Assembly: GCF_031081985.1 (NCBI RefSeq)
Contig: NZ_JARWSK010000001.1
Span: 248,001-312,000 of the forward strand
Direction: 5' to 3'
Length of the DNA: 64,000 nt
Origin: Komagataeibacter xylinus
GTDB lineage: Bacteria > Pseudomonadota > Alphaproteobacteria > Acetobacterales > Acetobacteraceae
In this document: positions 53,462 through 61,435 of the stretch, piece by piece
How positions within the stretch are numbered: position 1 is the first letter of the stretch
How the letters are laid out: each line of letters starts with the position of its first letter
Program-made: the position numbers and the translations under genes
Notes under the pieces: generated by a model
Told to the model about the DNA's origin: nothing
Databases searched by the model: none
Seen by the model: the letters and a program-made list of their open reading frames with translations, nothing else

Positions 53462-53498
53462 TGCCCTTCAAGCAACCAATGTGCAGTCGAAGGGCAGT
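53462..53498. promoter_or_regulatory. 9-bp inverted repeat between cassette genes
   Basis: CTGCCCTTC - 19 bases - GAAGGGCAG, with GTTAAC and GTTAATT flanks. No T-run follows, so an operator or mRNA structure is likelier than a terminator. Confidence 0.45.
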
Positions 53499-53527
53499 CG
53501 CAGACGTTAATTGATTGGGAGGGGAAA

Positions 53528-53734
53528 ATGCTCAAGACTTATTTTGCGCGGTCGATCCTCGCCGCCTTCGGTGACCTTCTGAATTTTAGTGCACCCGTAA
53601 GGCATTACAATGTCTCAACGGCTGATGAGATCAATCGCAGCGCTTGGGAGGCAACCGGCAGATCCATGCGCTCAGCAATGCAGCAGGTTGATGGAGAAAT
53701 CCACTCCGACGGTAGATTCGTCGCCAATCACTAA
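53528..53734 (+). CDS. Hypothetical protein, 68 residues
   Basis: ATG 53528 follows GGGAGGGG. MLKTYFARSILAAFGDLLNF then STADEINRSAWEATGRSMRS. Overlaps the next gene by 44 bases. Function unknown. Confidence 0.6.
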   Translation: MLKTYFARSILAAFGDLLNFSAPVRHYNVSTADEINRSAWEATGRSMRSAMQQVDGEIHSDGRFVANH

Positions 53735-54191
53735 TCCATCCCATATTCCGCAAAACCCAACATATGCTCCGACGATGATAAACGGGCAGGTGGTGGTTGC
53801 CGCTGCCCAGCGCATTTCTGGACCCATTCCGGCCGCATCTGAAATGATGGGGTATAAGGATGTTGGTGAGGATCTGCCAGACCGCATAATGAAAATGGCT
53901 GAACTCAACGCGGTAACCGAAAGGAAGCTGCGGGAGCGGAATCAGATTTTTCAGTTTGCCGATTCCGCTCTCCGGCGGCTTATCGCCCTCCTTGCGCTAC
54001 TAGCGATGCTTGGCATGTCTGGATGGGTCATTCAATCCGGGCATGGTGCTGCGGGCGCGTTCCTTGGCGGCTCAACCATCGTCGCAGTGATTTACGCTTT
54101 TGTACGGAAAGACGGAAGCGAGAATGAACCGAACACGAAAAAACCAGATGCGTCGAAACAATCCGACGATAATCCATCCGGCGAAGGGTAA
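53691..54191 (+). CDS. DUF2335-like membrane protein
   Basis: 166 residues. Disordered N-terminal ~50, then DVGEDLPDRIMKMAELNAVT (helix typical of DUF2335), two hydrophobic helices (LIALLALLAMLGMSGWVIQS, AAGAFLGGSTIVAVIYAF) and a charged tail. Unknown function; last gene before the cassette terminator, maybe another exclusion protein. Confidence 0.65.
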   Translation: MEKSTPTVDSSPITNPSHIPQNPTYAPTMINGQVVVAAAQRISGPIPAASEMMGYKDVGEDLPDRIMKMAELNAVTERKLRERNQIFQFADSALRRLIALLALLAMLGMSGWVIQSGHGAAGAFLGGSTIVAVIYAFVRKDGSENEPNTKKPDASKQSDDNPSGEG

Positions 54192-54330
54192 TCGCAATAA
54201 AGCGATAGGCTGGACGTTGAGTTGATCGCGTAGGAAACACGCTGGCCGCTCTATAAAAGCGGCCAGCAAACTTCACTTGTACTTTTCGAAACAGACTGCT
54301 AGATTTCAAACACACTGCAACAAATGCGCC

Positions 54331-54359
54331 AAAGCCGCCCCTTATCCGGGCGGCTTTTT
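54331..54359 (+). terminator. Terminator ending immI module 1
   Basis: AAAGCCGCCC - CTTATCC - GGGCGGCTTT stem of ten pairs followed by T. It isolates the cassette from the baseplate genes that resume at 54382. Confidence 0.85.
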
Positions 54360-54381
54360 GCGTTTATGCCCCCGAGAAAAC

Positions 54382-54735
54382 ATGAACACGCTCCTTCTGG
54401 ACCGCTCAACGTGGGATCTGCTGCTTGATGCCAGCGGCAACATAGCGGTGGCGTCGGACGTGTATGCGATCGCGCAGGACATATCGTCCGCCGTGCGCGT
54501 GTTTCTGGGGGAATGCTGGTACGACACCACTCAGGGTATGCCCTACCGGCAGAATATCCTGGGCCGCAGCCAATCCGTGGCAGCATTCGAAAAGCAGGTT
54601 GAGCAGGTGGCCTTGACCGTGACCGGCGTTGCCGACGCGCAATGCCTGGTGTCCGGCCTGACTGCATCGCGGCAGATGTCCGGAACAATTCTCTTTACCA
54701 CTACCAGCGGAAGCACTGGCAATGTCAACCTCTGA
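54382..54735 (+). CDS. Baseplate wedge protein (gp25/gpW-like)
   Basis: 117 residues from ATG 54382. LLLDASGNIAVASDVYAIAQ, DISSAVRVFLGECWYDTTQG MPYRQNILG is the usual pattern of the gp25-like/Mu gp46-type wedge protein just before gpJ. Structural. Confidence 0.78.
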   Translation: MNTLLLDRSTWDLLLDASGNIAVASDVYAIAQDISSAVRVFLGECWYDTTQGMPYRQNILGRSQSVAAFEKQVEQVALTVTGVADAQCLVSGLTASRQMSGTILFTTTSGSTGNVNL

Positions 54736-55942
54736 TACCGGAACCACGTCCGTTCCCGCGCCATCCTTTACGGATGCAGGCTTCGCAGCCCCGGCTGAGA
54801 CGGATATTCTCTCCGGCGCACTGGCTGACCTCAATGCCGCCATGGGTGGAAACATGAATACGGCCCTGTCCACACCGCAGGGGCAGCTTGCCACCTCCTT
54901 CACGGCGGCGTTAGGGGATGCCTATGCGCAGATCCTCAACGTCCTGAACGGTGTTGACCCTGATCGTGCGTTTGGTCGCCTTCAGGATGCTATCGGCAAC
55001 ATCTATTTCATGAGCCGGAAGGGAGCGACCGCAACGGTTGTGACGGTCGTATGCACCGGCGCATCCGGCACGGTCATACCTGAGGGGACTCTGGTTCAGG
55101 ATGTCAGCGGCTACTACTATGCGGCTGATGGGGCGATAACCATCGCGGCCACCGGCGCTGGAACAGGAACATTTTCCTGCACCACCCTTGGCGCGATTGA
55201 CTGTGCGGCCAATAGCATCAGCGTCTATCAGGCTGTAACCGGCCTTACGTCCGCCACCAACCCCGCCGCTGGTTCAACCGGATCGGCGGAAGAGGGGCGG
55301 GCGGCATTCGAGGCAAGGCGCGCCGCCTCTGTAGCATCAAACAGCGTAGGGACGCTTGATGCTATAGCGGGGGCGGTAAGCGCGGTTGATGGTGTGACGG
55401 CCAGCTACGTCGCGGATAACAGCACATCAACCGCCGTTACGACTGGCGGTGTCAGCCTCGCCGCGAATAGCCTGTATGTGTGCGTCAATGGCGGAACGGA
55501 TGAAGCCGTTGCCCTGGCTATCCTGACCAAAAAACCACCGGGCTGCGGCTATACCGGCACAACTACGGTAACGGTGGCGGACCCGAACAGCGCATATCAG
55601 ACCGCTCCGACCTATAGCGTGTCGTTTACACGGGCCACTGATACCGCCCTGTATTTTGTCGTGACGATCAAAAGTGGCTCTAGCGTTCCGTCAACAGCAG
55701 CCACCGATATACAGGCCGCTATCGTGGCGGCCTTCACGGCAGATGACGGGGATGGCTCCATCATCGGCGGGACCGTCTATGCCAGCACCTATTACTCGGC
55801 TGTTGCTGCGCTCGGTTCATGGGTCAGGATTGTTGAAATAACGGTTGGCACATCGGCCAGCCCGACCGGGTTTACCGCGGCCCTTGATATCGACCAGATC
55901 CCCACGCTCGATGCGTCCGACATAACCGTGACGATTTCCTGA
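54722..55942 (+). CDS. Baseplate J-like protein
   Basis: 406 residues. Baseplate J/gp47 family: ILSGALADLNAAMGGNMNTA, YFMSRKGATATVVTVVCTGA, GTVIPEGTLVQDVSGYYYAA, AEEGRAAFEARRAASVASNS and NSLYVCVNGGTDEAVALAIL. Connects wedge to fibres. Confidence 0.9.
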   Translation: MSTSDTGTTSVPAPSFTDAGFAAPAETDILSGALADLNAAMGGNMNTALSTPQGQLATSFTAALGDAYAQILNVLNGVDPDRAFGRLQDAIGNIYFMSRKGATATVVTVVCTGASGTVIPEGTLVQDVSGYYYAADGAITIAATGAGTGTFSCTTLGAIDCAANSISVYQAVTGLTSATNPAAGSTGSAEEGRAAFEARRAASVASNSVGTLDAIAGAVSAVDGVTASYVADNSTSTAVTTGGVSLAANSLYVCVNGGTDEAVALAILTKKPPGCGYTGTTTVTVADPNSAYQTAPTYSVSFTRATDTALYFVVTIKSGSSVPSTAATDIQAAIVAAFTADDGDGSIIGGTVYASTYYSAVAALGSWVRIVEITVGTSASPTGFTAALDIDQIPTLDASDITVTIS

Positions 55943-56511
55943 TGGAAAACATACAGCAGACAGTTCTATCGCAATACGCGAACAGCCCGGCGCTATGCAC
56001 GATTATCAACGCATGGAATCAGTGCATCGACCCGTCCAGTCTCATCGACCAGTGGTATGACCTGATATGGAACGTGCAGACGGCGCAGGGATATGGGTTG
56101 GACATATGGGGCCGGATTGTTGGCGTATCACGTGTCCTGACAATTTCATCGACGGATTATCTCGGGTGGAGGGAGGCAAACGACCTGACGGAAGTCGGGT
56201 TTAATCAGGCCCCTTGGTATTCGGGAAAGGCCGCGACTACGAACTACAGGATGTCAGATGCAGGATTTAGGCAACTGATTTATGCCAAGGCACTCGCCAA
56301 TATATCCGACTGCTCCATCACCTCTACAAACGCCGTCTTGATGACTTTATTTCCAGATCAAGGGGACGTTTATGTGAAGGATAACATGGACATGACGATG
56401 ACCTACGTTTTCGATTTCGTTCCTACTGATGTCCAGGTCAGCATTATTCAGAACAGTGGTGTGCTGCCTCGCGCTGCTGGTGTTGCAATCTCCTACCAAA
56501 TCAAGAGCTAA
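55942..56511 (+). CDS. Baseplate/tail protein (DUF2612, gpI-like)
   Basis: 189 residues matching DUF2612: LCTIINAWNQCIDPSSLIDQ WYDLIWNVQTAQGYGLDIWG, RQLIYAKALANISDCS, TMTYVFDFVPTDVQ. Placed between J and the fibre as gpI is in P2/Mu. Confidence 0.88.
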   Translation: MENIQQTVLSQYANSPALCTIINAWNQCIDPSSLIDQWYDLIWNVQTAQGYGLDIWGRIVGVSRVLTISSTDYLGWREANDLTEVGFNQAPWYSGKAATTNYRMSDAGFRQLIYAKALANISDCSITSTNAVLMTLFPDQGDVYVKDNMDMTMTYVFDFVPTDVQVSIIQNSGVLPRAAGVAISYQIKS

Positions 56512-56512
56512 C

Positions 56513-57793
56513 ATGAAAAGCACCGACAGCCTGAATAAGTTCGGCACCCTGATCGGGGCTTCCGCCTCGTCGTCTGATATTACAACAATCCCAGCCACTC
56601 AATCAACGGCGGGTGATGGATCAGCCTCAATCGCGTTAGCGTTTCCGCCTGAGTCATTTATCGCACGGGCGGCTGGGGGCGAGCCGCCGAACGGAAAGGA
56701 TATGAACGGGTTCCTAAACCTGATTTCGGCGGCCATACAGCCGTTACAGGCCGGGTATCTGGGGCCGTTTGACGCAACCTTTGCCGCAGAAATAGGCGGA
56801 TACCCCTCTGGAGCAATCGTTTCTGGATCTACGGTTGGCGTCTTCTGGGTTTCTACTGCCGATAACAACACGACAACGCCCGGCGATGATGGTGCGGCAT
56901 GGCAATCCCTATTCAATGGATACGCATCTCAGGCGTGGGCCAATCTGCAATATTTGCGCCTGTCATATTCATCTACCCAGACCGTGACCGGCCCGGTGGC
57001 GTTCGACACATCTCCCACTGTTCCTAATGCCACGGCGGCGCAGAACCCTGTGGCCCTGGGCCAGCTTGCCACCCTGACGCCGGGGCGGCTGCTGAAAGTC
57101 CAACGCTTCAATACGGCAGGAACATCCACATTCACCCCGACATCCGGTGCAAACTTCTGGCGTGTCCACGTACAGGCAGGAGGCGGTGGTGGTGGCTCCG
57201 CCGCTTACAATGAAGGCGACAGCGTATCAGTGGCTCATGCGGGCGGTGGTGGAACATACGCCATGGCCGAATACACCGCATCCGACATGGCAAGCGCCAT
57301 CGCGGCAGGCATAACCGTCACAGTGGGCGCAGGCGGTGCCCGTCTGGTCACATCTGGGGCCATCGATGGACTGCCCGGAAATAACGGTGAAGCCAGTTCG
57401 TTCGGGTCGCTTCTTACGTGTCCGGGTGGCTTAGGTGGGAATGCGGGCACATGGTCAAACTCCGGTCAGTGGGCATCGGCCAATAGCATCCAGTCCGCAG
57501 CGGCGACCGGAAGCGGCATCGTGCAGCAGATCCGGGGCGGCTCTCCCGGCGCATCCACCAGCTACGCATTCTCACAGGCGGGCCTCCTGTCGTGGCCGGG
57601 TGGCGCGAGCGCTTTTGGTCCGGGCGCTCCGGCTGTCGATGGCGCAAGCGGAAATGTCTACGACGCCATCAACCCCGGCTCGGGCGGCTCTGGCGTCTGC
57701 CTGCCTCAGAACAGCGCCAATGCGATGCCTGGAGGCGCGGGGGCGGATGGCCTCGTCTGGGTCGAGGAGTGGATACTGGATGAAAGCGAGTAA
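56513..57793 (+). CDS. Tail fibre protein with Gly-rich tip domain
   Basis: 426 residues from ATG 56513. N-terminal phage-fibre start (FPPESFIARAAGGEPPNGKD MNGFLNLISAAIQPLQAGY) attaching to the baseplate, a middle shaft, and a C-terminal Gly/Ala/Ser-rich beta-sandwich region (FWRVHVQAGGGGGGSAAY, GLPGNNGEASSFG, PGGAGADGLVWVEEW) of the polyglycine type used for receptor contact. Confidence 0.85.
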   Translation: MKSTDSLNKFGTLIGASASSSDITTIPATQSTAGDGSASIALAFPPESFIARAAGGEPPNGKDMNGFLNLISAAIQPLQAGYLGPFDATFAAEIGGYPSGAIVSGSTVGVFWVSTADNNTTTPGDDGAAWQSLFNGYASQAWANLQYLRLSYSSTQTVTGPVAFDTSPTVPNATAAQNPVALGQLATLTPGRLLKVQRFNTAGTSTFTPTSGANFWRVHVQAGGGGGGSAAYNEGDSVSVAHAGGGGTYAMAEYTASDMASAIAAGITVTVGAGGARLVTSGAIDGLPGNNGEASSFGSLLTCPGGLGGNAGTWSNSGQWASANSIQSAAATGSGIVQQIRGGSPGASTSYAFSQAGLLSWPGGASAFGPGAPAVDGASGNVYDAINPGSGGSGVCLPQNSANAMPGGAGADGLVWVEEWILDESE

Positions 57794-57796
57794 CCC

Positions 57797-58228
57797 ATGA
57801 CAGCAAAAACCTATGCCTGGATCGACCCGCAGGGCCTTGTCGGGCAAACCATAACGACCGATGCCGATCTCTCAACGCTCTACGCCCCCGACTTCGTGGC
57901 GGCGTGCGTGGATGTGACCAGCGTTACCCCCCAGCCTGCCCAGCACTGGACGGCTACGAAATCGACTGCAGGGGTGTGGTCGTTTGCAACGCCTGTTGCG
58001 GCCACGGTTTCTCTGGCGACGCAGGCAAAAAACGCCCTGACCGCTGCTGCATCCGCCACATGGGAAGCCTACGGCATGTATGGGGAGACAACGCCTGCCG
58101 ATGTCGTGACCTATCTCAAAGCCCTGCAGGCCATCGCCAATGGCACGGACACGACCAGTACGGCATTGCCTGCGGCTCCGACCGACCTGAACGGCACGAC
58201 CACCACGACGACAGGAAGCACGACATGA
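57797..58228 (+). CDS. Tail fibre-associated protein, 143 residues
   Basis: N-terminal YAWIDPQGLVGQTITTDADL, middle QHWTATKSTAGVWSFATPVA and helical ALTAAASATWEAYGMYGETT, resembling short fibre accessory/assembly proteins; Thr-rich end. Immediately after the fibre gene. Confidence 0.65.
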   Translation: MTAKTYAWIDPQGLVGQTITTDADLSTLYAPDFVAACVDVTSVTPQPAQHWTATKSTAGVWSFATPVAATVSLATQAKNALTAAASATWEAYGMYGETTPADVVTYLKALQAIANGTDTTSTALPAAPTDLNGTTTTTTGSTT

Positions 58229-58635
58229 CCCCGCGCGGCATCCGCAACAACAACCCCGGCAACCTAAACTTTGCCCACCAGCCCGGCGCGTATCTGGAAA
58301 CCGGCGTGAGCAACCCGCGCTTTGCGGCATTCCCGACCATGGCGGATGGCATCCGCGCCCTGCGCGACCAGCTTCTGCGCTACGCGGCACGCGGCCTGAC
58401 CACGGTTTCCAGCATCATCTCGGTCTATGCGCCCTCAACCGAAAACGAGACCGCCGCCTACATCACCACCCTGTGCCACCACATGGGCGTGCAGGCCGAT
58501 ACCGTGCTGGACCTGAACGATCCGGCCACGATGGCGGCCCTGATCGGCGGCATCACGACCATCGAGAACGGCCCCGGCCACCTCACGCCAGCCCGGATTG
58601 ACCAGGCGCTTGGCGTAACACCTGCCGCAACCTGA
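58225..58635 (+). CDS. Endolysin-like transglycosylase (P5-like domain)
   Basis: 136 residues. RGIRNNNPGNLNFAHQPGAY - LETGVSNPRFAAFPTMADGI followed by YAPSTENETAAYITTLCHHM is the PRD1 P5/structural-lytic-protein type muralytic domain. No signal peptide, so release would need a holin. The tape measure protein carries a close relative. Likely cell lysis; catalytic residues not proven. Confidence 0.75.
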   Translation: MTPRGIRNNNPGNLNFAHQPGAYLETGVSNPRFAAFPTMADGIRALRDQLLRYAARGLTTVSSIISVYAPSTENETAAYITTLCHHMGVQADTVLDLNDPATMAALIGGITTIENGPGHLTPARIDQALGVTPAAT

Positions 58636-58664
58636 CCGCCCCGCACAGTCCGCGCCTGCCATGC

Positions 58665-58687
58665 CGCCCACCCGGGCGTTTTTTTTA
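58665..58687 (+). terminator. Rho-independent terminator after endolysin
   Basis: CGCCC-ACCC-GGGCG stem followed by eight T; a short stem, so perhaps partial. Confidence 0.65.
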
Positions 58688-58698
58688 TGAGAAAACGA

Positions 58699-59127
58699 AT
58701 GAACGAAACCACACCCCTGACGCAGGGCGGCCCGGTGGCAACCGTCCGCTGTGCCACGGTCGAGGATCTGGCCCGTGTGCGCGAGCGGCTGGCCAAGGTT
58801 GAGGGCGGTCACGACAACCTGCGCGACGGGCTGAACACGCTCTCGCAGCAATTTGCCGATCTCAGGCGCGACCTCACGCAGTCCGTCACGGAAAACGCCG
58901 CCCAGACCCGCCGCGAGATCATGGAGCGCGTGGACGACATGACCGACACGGCCACCGAACGCAACAACGAGATATCGGGCAGGCTGGCCCGCATCGAAGG
59001 CGGCATCAAGCTGACGTCATGGGTCACCATGACCTTCATCGTGCTCGCCACCGGCCTGCTCGGCTGGGGGCAGATTGGCGATGCGGCGTGGTCCTTCTGC
59101 AAGCGCGCCTTCGGCTACGGCCCCTGA
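58699..59127 (+). CDS. Coiled-coil membrane-anchored protein (spanin/holin-like)
   Basis: 142 residues from ATG 58699. Long coiled coil (LARVRERLAKVEGGHDNLRD, RREIMERVDDMTDTATERNN) and a C-terminal transmembrane helix (LTSWVTMTFIVLATGLLGWG). This topology is known in phage-lysis and tail-adhesion proteins such as hemolysin XhlA. In the lysis cluster; exact role uncertain. Confidence 0.65.
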   Translation: MNETTPLTQGGPVATVRCATVEDLARVRERLAKVEGGHDNLRDGLNTLSQQFADLRRDLTQSVTENAAQTRREIMERVDDMTDTATERNNEISGRLARIEGGIKLTSWVTMTFIVLATGLLGWGQIGDAAWSFCKRAFGYGP

Positions 59128-59158
59128 CCGGCCACCATACATCCCATCGAGGCATGAC

Positions 59159-59497
59159 ATGATCACAACCGCAAAACTCGGCGGCCTCGGGGCCGTCATC
59201 ACGCTCCTGCTGACCGAGGTGCCGGAACAATACGCGCTGTATGTTGCGATCTTCGTGTTCGCGTGCAGCGCCGCCGCCGCCATCATCCCGCCGCCGCATG
59301 CAGGCAGCCGGTGGGCCGTGGCCTACCAGCTCATGACCACCATCGGCCTGAACATCGGCTGGGCGGAGAACCACTTCAAGCCGGGGCAGTCGGGCGTGCG
59401 GGTGCCGCTGGCCGACAAGCCTGCGGCCAAGCAGGCCGTGACCGCAGCGGGCATTCCGGTCCTGAACAAGAAGGGGCGCCCTGAAACCCCTACGTGA
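59159..59497 (+). CDS. Holin candidate, two transmembrane helices
   Basis: 112 residues from ATG 59159. Two hydrophobic helices (LGGLGAVITLLLTEVPEQ, YALYVAIFVFACSAAAAIIP) with a basic, Ala-rich cytoplasmic tail (KPAAKQAVTAAGIPVLNKKG). Between endolysin and lipoprotein genes; the layout fits a class II holin. Confidence 0.65.
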   Translation: MITTAKLGGLGAVITLLLTEVPEQYALYVAIFVFACSAAAAIIPPPHAGSRWAVAYQLMTTIGLNIGWAENHFKPGQSGVRVPLADKPAAKQAVTAAGIPVLNKKGRPETPT

Positions 59498-59532
59498 CTG
59501 GCCGGTCCCGGCTCGATCATCCTGATTCCCCG

Positions 59533-59555
59533 ACCGCCCGCGAGGCGGTTTTTTC
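59533..59555 (+). terminator. Rho-independent terminator
   Basis: ACCGCC-CGCGA-GGCGGT followed by T residues, 36 bases after the holin candidate. Confidence 0.75.
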
Positions 59556-59572
59556 ATATGGAGGCGGCAGAC

Positions 59573-59854
59573 ATGCCTGATACGAACATCACCACCATTC
59601 CGGCCCTTGAAGGTCTCGTTGAAACCGCGCTGGGCAAGAAGGACTCGGCCACGACGCAGGCCGATATCGCTCTGGCAGGCAACCTGTTGCAGACGCTTCT
59701 GCCGGTCATCGTCGAGAAAGCCGCACCGAACCTTGATCTGTCCGGCATCGACGCGGCTCTGACCCAGATCCTGAGCGGCATTTCCAATCTCAAGACAGCG
59801 ATCGAGACGAAGCCCGCGACGACTGCGACCCCGACCGTCACCACTGTTTCCTAA
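59573..59854 (+). CDS. Hypothetical protein, 93 residues
   Basis: ATG 59573 after GGAGGCGG. Helical with repeated Leu-rich faces (TTQADIALAGNLLQTLLPVI, DLSGIDAALTQILSGISNLK) and a Thr-rich tail. No signal peptide or membrane helix. Unknown. Confidence 0.6.
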   Translation: MPDTNITTIPALEGLVETALGKKDSATTQADIALAGNLLQTLLPVIVEKAAPNLDLSGIDAALTQILSGISNLKTAIETKPATTATPTVTTVS

Positions 59855-59876
59855 CTGATCAACAAAGGAAAACACC

Positions 59877-60455
59877 ATGAACCAGAATATCTCCCGCCGG
59901 TCCCTGCTGCGTGCCGGGGCTGGAACGCTGGCGGCTGGCCTGCTGGCAGCCTGCACCGTGACCAAGAACGGCACGACCACCACGCTGACCCTCAACGTGG
60001 CCGAGGTCACAGACTACGGGAACGCGATCCTGTCATTCGCCAACACGGCCATCAATGTCTCGTTCGTGGCGAGCGCGATGGGGACCGCGAACCTGGCACT
60101 CGCAAACACGGTGATTGCGTCGCTGAAATCGGCCCTGTCCGCGTTCTCGACTGCCGCCGGGTCGAGCACGTCCGTCAGCTACGACAGCGCCAGCGTGAAA
60201 ACCGCGTTCGACAGCATCCTTGCCGATGTGGAGAAGGTGGACACGCTCATCATTTCCACGATCACAGGCACGGCAGCAAACCTGTCCAGCAGCGTGGTGT
60301 CCGAGGCCAAGACGGCGGCGGGTGCGGCTGAAACGCTGATCTCGCTGCTCAAGGCCATGATCGACATGACTGGCCCGCGCCTGCGTGGTGTGTCGCCCCT
60401 GAGCGGTGATGCGGCCATCGGGCAGATTGCCGTTTTCTCGGCCTCGCAGGGATGA
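59877..60455 (+). CDS. Phage-encoded Tat-type lipoprotein
   Basis: 192 residues. Twin-arginine start SRRSLLRAGAGTLAAG followed by a lipobox LLAAC, so export by Tat and lipidation at the Cys are predicted. Mature part is Ala/Ser/Thr-rich and helical (VEKVDTLIISTITGTAANLS). Tat export is unusual for a phage protein. Could be an envelope-modifying or outer-membrane lysis factor; unknown. Confidence 0.65.
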   Translation: MNQNISRRSLLRAGAGTLAAGLLAACTVTKNGTTTTLTLNVAEVTDYGNAILSFANTAINVSFVASAMGTANLALANTVIASLKSALSAFSTAAGSSTSVSYDSASVKTAFDSILADVEKVDTLIISTITGTAANLSSSVVSEAKTAAGAAETLISLLKAMIDMTGPRLRGVSPLSGDAAIGQIAVFSASQG

Positions 60456-60595
60456 CCACCCACACGCTCGCCGGTCTAGGCCTGTTCCTGACCGGCGCAG
60501 CGTTCTCGCAGGTGCTGGCTTTCGGCATCGCCGCGTGGCGGGAATACCGGCGCGAACGGCAGATTGACGACACGCTTGGGCCTCCTGCGCCCTAG
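60452..60595 (+). CDS. Small membrane protein, 47 residues
   Basis: ATGA overlap with the lipoprotein gene. One hydrophobic helix (LAGLGLFLTGAAFSQVLAFG) and a basic tail (IAAWREYRRERQIDD). Its stop overlaps the end of the leftward RHH gene by four bases. Confidence 0.6.
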   Translation: MTTHTLAGLGLFLTGAAFSQVLAFGIAAWREYRRERQIDDTLGPPAP

Positions 60596-60891
60596 TCTGG
60601 GTCTATATCATTTAGGTGGGTTATTTTGATCTGATGGCCCTTTGTGGGATGGTCAATAACCTTCAAACCCACGGTAATATTACCCTGCTTGTCGCGGAAT
60701 GGTTTTTGGGGTGCTGGCGCATCCATACCACTCAAGGTCAGATCCATTTTTGTTGAAGGATTAACGCTTTCTTCCAGACGATAAACGACCTCGGCGTTCA
60801 TGGAACGTCCGTTCGCTTTCGCTGATTTCTCAAGCGTTGCCTTTAGTTCGTCCGACATGCGGACATGAATCATGGGGTCGCGTCTAGCCAT
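60592..60891 (-). CDS. Mnt/Arc-type ribbon-helix-helix repressor, immI module 2 (leftward)
   Basis: 99 residues. RRDPMIHVRMSDELKATLEK SAKANGRSMNAEVVYRLEES is the Arc family domain; the C-terminal half (PFRDKQGNITVGLKVIDHPT) is a small beta region. Divergent from a second RHH gene. Same layout as module 1 but different protein and operator. Confidence 0.85.
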   Translation of the reverse strand: MARRDPMIHVRMSDELKATLEKSAKANGRSMNAEVVYRLEESVNPSTKMDLTLSGMDAPAPQKPFRDKQGNITVGLKVIDHPTKGHQIKITHLNDIDPD

Positions 60892-60903
60892 ACGAACTAT
60901 TTA

Positions 60904-60966
60904 TAACACAGTGATATTGACTTCAATGATAACACGGTGTTACCTATGATTTGTAACACGGTGTTA
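60904..60966. promoter_or_regulatory. Three operators of immI module 2
   Basis: Perfect palindrome TAACACGGTGTTA at 60930-60942 and again at 60954-60966, plus a variant TAACACAGTGATA at 60904-60916; centres 26 and 24 bp apart. They fill the divergent promoter region between the RHH genes. TTGACT at 60917-60922 may be part of the rightward promoter. Confidence 0.75.
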
Positions 60967-60975
60967 GGGGAGAAT

Positions 60976-61161
60976 ATGGCACGCCGCGATCCAATGATCC
61001 ACATTCGCTTGGCAACGGAAGTTAAAGATTTCCTTGCTTACCGAGCGAAGAATCAAGAGCGAACGATGGGCGCTCACATCACTTTCTTGCTCAAGCAGGA
61101 AATGGAAACAGAAAAGGCACCGGGCCGCCTGGCAGCTAGTCCCGATGCCTCTGAACAGTAA
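60976..61161 (+). CDS. Arc-type ribbon-helix-helix repressor, immI module 2 (rightward)
   Basis: 61 residues from ATG 60976 (GGGGAGA upstream). RRDPMIHIRLATEVKDFLAY RAKNQERTMGAHITFLL, same N-terminal start (MARRDPMIH) as its divergent neighbour, so the two probably arose by duplication. First gene of the antirepressor operon. Confidence 0.82.
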   Translation: MARRDPMIHIRLATEVKDFLAYRAKNQERTMGAHITFLLKQEMETEKAPGRLAASPDASEQ

Positions 61162-61180
61162 CCGCAAGGAAACCATTCCT

Positions 61181-61435
61181 ATGAGTGACATTATCACATC
61201 AGGCATCACGCCTGCAATGATTCCGGGCATTCGCAAGGCCATTGAGGTTTGTGAGGAATATGCAAGTGAAAATGCCTTCATCTGCATGGATGAAGTGGAC
61301 CGTCTTTGCCAATCAAACGCTTGGAAAGATCCCTCAAAGCACGAATTGGCGGCGATTCATCGTCATCAGTCCAATCTATGCACACGCATAGCTGATCACT
61401 TCCGCACATTGATTGGTGAAGGAGTAGAGGTATGA
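61181..61435 (+). CDS. Hypothetical protein upstream of antirepressor 2, 84 residues
   Basis: ATG 61181 after AAGGA. Helical (MIPGIRKAIEVCEEYASENA, MDEVDRLCQSNAWKDPSKHE). Stop overlaps the antirepressor start. Unknown; module 1 has no counterpart. Confidence 0.65.
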   Translation: MSDIITSGITPAMIPGIRKAIEVCEEYASENAFICMDEVDRLCQSNAWKDPSKHELAAIHRHQSNLCTRIADHFRTLIGEGVEV

